Source: Microcoleus asticus IPMA8 | GTDB lineage: Bacteria > Cyanobacteriota > Cyanobacteriia > Cyanobacteriales > Microcoleaceae | DNA length: 24,398 nt | Assembly (NCBI RefSeq): GCF_013179805.1 | Contig: NZ_SRRZ01000119.1 | Coordinates: 1-24,398 of the forward strand | Reading direction: 5' to 3' | Part shown: positions 21,710-24,398 of the stretch, in pieces | Layout: every line of letters starts with the position of its first letter | How positions within the stretch are numbered: the stretch's first letter is position 1 | Position numbers and translations under genes: made by a program | The notes under the pieces: model-generated | Told to the model about the DNA's origin: nothing | The model's input: the letters and a program-made list of their open reading frames with translations, nothing else | Databases searched by the model: none

Positions 21710-24031
21710 ATGACGCTGCCGCGTGAATTTTTAATTGAGATGGCTCGTAAGTATGCGCTTTCGCCAGAGCAAAAGGATGCTTTTGTAATCTGGTTTAGCA
21801 GTAACAAGACAGAGTTGGATATAGCAACAGAACTCCATATCACCAACAGTGCGCTTACCACTCGCATGAGCCACGTTTACAAAAAGTTTAGTATCAACGG
21901 TAAAGGCCCCGGTAAATATGGTCGCTTGCTCAATTTTCTGACTGCTGAATATCGTAAATGTAAGGCTTGTGACTCTTCAACTTCTAATCTGTCAGAGGAT
22001 GAGTTAAATGACTTGATAGAAGAGGTACGCGAGAAGTGCCGCGAGATGATTCAAGACCAATGCGGTACAATGCGATCGCTCACCATGTCACAACCCATTG
22101 ACGTAAGTGACCTTTACACCAACGTCAATATTCTGGAAAAAATTACCAGTCATCGGCGACGCGAAATTGATGAACTGTTGCAAGACTGTAATTCAGAAAA
22201 CTTCGATCGCTTCGGACTGGGCAGAGTAACTGATAAACGAATGTTAGGACGAGAAGCGGTTGAGAAATACTCAAAATTAATGGTGTTGGGTAAGCCCGGT
22301 TCAGGAAAAACTACATTTTTGAAGCATTTAGCAATTCAGTGCGATCGAGGTAAATTCCAAGCTCATCGCCTTTCTGTTTTTATCACGCTCAAGCAGTTTG
22401 CAGAAACAGAAGGAAAACCGAGCTTACTGGAATACATCACCCAAATTTTTTATGATTGTGATGTTTCTGCTGACCAAATAGCTGTCCTTTTCAAGCACGG
22501 TAAGACACTGGTTTTACTCGATGGTTTAGATGAAGTAAAAGATGAGGATAACAACCGTGTTATCAAGCAAGTTCGCGATTTTTCTGACAAGTTTCGCACG
22601 AATCACTTTGTAATAACTTGCCGGATTGCAGCAAAAGATTATACTTTTGAGAAGTTTACAGAGGTTGAAGTCGCAGATTTTGATGACAAACAGATAGCCA
22701 CCTTTGCCCGAAAATGGTTTCAAGCTAAGGAATCAGCGAAAGCAGAGGAATTTATTCAACAGCTTAGGGAAAACAACCGGATTCGAGAACTGGCAACAAA
22801 TCCGTTATTGCTAACGCTGTTATGTTTGGTGTTTGAAGAATCCGCCAAATTTCCCGGCTTACGTTCAGATCTTTATGAAGAAGGAGTAGATATTCTGCTG
22901 AGAAGATGGGATGAAACGCGAAAGATTGAGCGAGAGCTGGTTTATAAAAATCTTTCATTGCAGTACAAGAAAGATTTACTCAGTCAAATTGCTCTAACGA
23001 CATTTCAGCAGGGAGACTATTTCTTTAAACAGAAACAGCTAGAACAGTACATTTCTGATTACATCCGCAATCTGCCCGATGCTCAAAACAACCCGGAGGC
23101 GTTGCAACTGGATAGTGAAGCGGTGCTAAAATCAATTGAGGCGCAACATGGGTTATTGGTGGAACGGGCGCATAAAATCTATTCTTTTTCTCACTTGACT
23201 TTTCAAGAGTATTTTATAGCCCAAAAAATTGCAATCACTTGTAATTCATACATACCAAAGCAACAGGCTTGGCAAATTCTGATTAATAACATTACTGATA
23301 AACGCTGGCGGGAAGTGTTTTTTTTAGTGGTTGAAATGTTAGCAACTGCAGACTGTATGTTGTTTTTTATGAAGCAGGCAATTGATGTACTTTTAGTGCA
23401 TGATGAAAAGTTACAACATTTTTTGTATTGGATAAATCAAAAATCTTGCTTAATTCAACTTCCGTTTAAAAGAGCAGCAATCCGAGCCTTCTACTTCGAT
23501 CTAGCTGTGGCTCCGGCCTCCACTCATTCGCCCGATCTTGATTGCTCTCTAAACCTTGCCTTTAAGGTTGATTATAATTTAATATCTTTCCACGAAAATT
23601 TTAACACCTCTCCTGTTGATTTCCATCTCGATTTCTGTCTGTGTGCCACTCTCGCTCATGCCATTAACGACTGTATCGATACTGACTTTGTTACCCCTGA
23701 CTTTGAGTTTGATTTTAATCTGTGCCAATCATTGCAAAAACTTGAAGCGGAAATACCTGATTGGAAAGATAGTATTTTATTTGATAAGTGGCAAGCAGAA
23801 AATGGTCAACTTTGGAGTGAAAAATTCAGAAGTTTGATTATAAAATATCGCAATATTGGCCATAACTGGCTGTTTAACGACTCACAAAAGCAACTCTTAC
23901 AGCAGTATTACGATGCCAATAAGCTGCTGATAGATTGTCTAAATAGCGGTTGTAATGTATCTCCTGAAGTGCGCGAAGAGATTGAAGAAACATTGTTATT
24001 ACCAAAATATGAAGTTAAAAAGTGGAAGTAA
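21710..24031 (+). CDS. NACHT (bacterial NLR-like) NTPase with N-terminal HTH, likely defence protein
   Basis: The protein has 773 residues. Residues ~15-75 form an HTH-like domain (LSPEQKDAFVIWF..ELDIATELHITNSALTTRMSHVYKKFSI), the N-terminal module common in cyanobacterial STAND proteins. The NACHT NTPase has Walker A GKPGSGKTT (194-202, K200), Walker B LVLLDGLDE (D271, E275), ITCR (sensor), and LATNPLLLTLLCLVFEE. A winged-helix part ends LLVERAHKIYSFSHLTFQEYFIAQKI (~482-507). A helical domain (RWREVFFLVVEMLATAD..FMKQAID..WINQKSC) is typical of cyanobacterial NACHT proteins. The variable stretch ~600-690 precedes the conserved tail RNIGHNWLF ... YYDANKLLIDCLNSGCNVSPEVREEIEETLLLP. Related bNACHT proteins protect bacteria from phages. 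No separate nuclease or toxin domain is visible. The start is supported by GAGAGG. Confidence 0.9.
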   Translation: MTLPREFLIEMARKYALSPEQKDAFVIWFSSNKTELDIATELHITNSALTTRMSHVYKKFSINGKGPGKYGRLLNFLTAEYRKCKACDSSTSNLSEDELNDLIEEVREKCREMIQDQCGTMRSLTMSQPIDVSDLYTNVNILEKITSHRRREIDELLQDCNSENFDRFGLGRVTDKRMLGREAVEKYSKLMVLGKPGSGKTTFLKHLAIQCDRGKFQAHRLSVFITLKQFAETEGKPSLLEYITQIFYDCDVSADQIAVLFKHGKTLVLLDGLDEVKDEDNNRVIKQVRDFSDKFRTNHFVITCRIAAKDYTFEKFTEVEVADFDDKQIATFARKWFQAKESAKAEEFIQQLRENNRIRELATNPLLLTLLCLVFEESAKFPGLRSDLYEEGVDILLRRWDETRKIERELVYKNLSLQYKKDLLSQIALTTFQQGDYFFKQKQLEQYISDYIRNLPDAQNNPEALQLDSEAVLKSIEAQHGLLVERAHKIYSFSHLTFQEYFIAQKIAITCNSYIPKQQAWQILINNITDKRWREVFFLVVEMLATADCMLFFMKQAIDVLLVHDEKLQHFLYWINQKSCLIQLPFKRAAIRAFYFDLAVAPASTHSPDLDCSLNLAFKVDYNLISFHENFNTSPVDFHLDFCLCATLAHAINDCIDTDFVTPDFEFDFNLCQSLQKLEAEIPDWKDSILFDKWQAENGQLWSEKFRSLIIKYRNIGHNWLFNDSQKQLLQQYYDANKLLIDCLNSGCNVSPEVREEIEETLLLPKYEVKKWK

Positions 24032-24247
24032 AAGCACCGACTCTCGTCCGTGTATTGAGAATATCTTCCAGATATGTAGATTAAGTCAACCAAGATCAGC
24101 CAGTGTAACTAATCTGCTTGAAGGCTCGCAATTAAAACCAAACAGAATCTAAATATATTCTTCACTTGTCCCCTATTGAGAGATCATAAAACCCACATTC
24201 CGCAGATATTCAAGCAGAGGTAAAGGAAGATAGATTCGGCAACAATA

Positions 24248-24287
24248 AACTCCCAAACGATTGCACGGCAATTGTTTGGGAGTTTTT
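24248..24287 (+). terminator. Strong rho-independent terminator
   Basis: AACTCCCAAAC (24248-24258) pairs perfectly with GTTTGGGAGTT (24274-24284), with a further inner ATTGC/GCAAT pairing, and is followed by a T run. It lies ~215 bp after the NACHT stop. It may terminate that gene, shield the downstream transposase, or belong to the end of the insertion sequence. No gene is seen in 24032-24247. Confidence 0.8.
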
Positions 24288-24328
24288 AGTGTATAATAGA
24301 TTTCTGATGTAAAGCAACTCTAAAAATC

Positions 24329-24398
24329 ATGAACCAGCCATTATCAGGGATAAATATCGTAAATTTAGACCACTTGGGAATAGTAGCGGGGATAATAG
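24329..24398 (+). CDS. IS1634-type transposase (DUF4277 N-terminus), truncated by window end
   Basis: From ATG 24329 the 23 visible codons read MNQPLSGINIVNLDHLGIVA then GII. The NLDHLGIVAG segment is the start I know from cyanobacterial IS1634-family transposases with the DUF4277 domain. The frame is open to the edge of the window. A perfect TATAAT lies at 24292-24297, about 30 bp upstream of the start, a plausible -10 box. No Shine-Dalgarno is evident. The element's left terminal repeat should lie between 24032 and 24328, but I cannot identify it without the other end. Assignment rests on a short segment. Confidence 0.7.
   Translation, partial: MNQPLSGINIVNLDHLGIVAGII

Noticed and set aside
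23955..24152. 65-codon plus-strand frame after the NACHT gene
   Set aside because: It overlaps the NACHT end in another frame and has no start signal or recognisable content.
1..24398. tRNA, rRNA or riboswitch genes
   Set aside because: No cloverleaf, rRNA signature or known riboswitch core was seen on reading both strands; a covariance search could not be run.

Overview
The window looks like chromosomal DNA of a filamentous, non-picoplanktonic cyanobacterium of the Oscillatoria/Microcoleus/Nostoc type. The evidence is the many HIP1 palindromes (GCGATCGC and near versions), a small thylakoid protein resembling Psb35, several families of tandem heptanucleotide repeats (the STRR class known from filamentous cyanobacteria), and cyanobacterial-style transposases. 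The species call is inference; no marker gene is present.

Left part (1-3854): a degraded partner-switching signalling island. It holds a detached copy of the tail of a SpoIIE/PP2C phosphatase, a remnant of an MHYT sensor domain, an intact SpoIIE-type phosphatase, a destroyed ATP-binding (anti-sigma/kinase-like) gene, and an intact STAS protein. The kinase arm of the usual phosphatase-kinase-STAS trio is dead. Centre-left (4361-7847): a small Psb35-like membrane protein with an in-frame internal duplication lies divergent to a 1020-residue fusion of a PlsY-type acyltransferase domain with a PEP-synthase/rifampin-phosphotransferase-like ATP-grasp plus His-swivel protein. The coding region of this fusion gene contains two heptamer-repeat insertions.

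Centre (7958-16288, all minus strand): a vanadium-dependent haloperoxidase with N-terminal RTX repeats lies downstream of an exporter operon consisting of a HlyD/MacA-like adaptor and two paralogous MacB/FtsX-type permeases. A complete insertion sequence (about 1.63 kb, 18-bp perfect terminal inverted repeats, apparent 6-bp target duplication) splits the two permeases, 5 bp before the second start codon. No ATPase subunit is present in the window. Next come a small 4-TM protein and a minus-strand cluster of an oligopeptide/nickel-type substrate-binding lipoprotein, a P-loop kinase and a DppB-type permease (17281-20576).

Right part (20820-24398): a PD-(D/E)XK nuclease-fold protein whose motif lysine is replaced by threonine is divergent from a bacterial NACHT (NLR-like) NTPase with an N-terminal HTH. 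They share a 236-bp intergenic region with stacked direct and inverted repeats. A strong terminator and the first codons of an IS1634/DUF4277-type transposase close the window. The NACHT plus nuclease-fold pair is the best candidate for an unusual defence-related unit. The fusion gene with stop-free heptamer insertions is the other notable feature.
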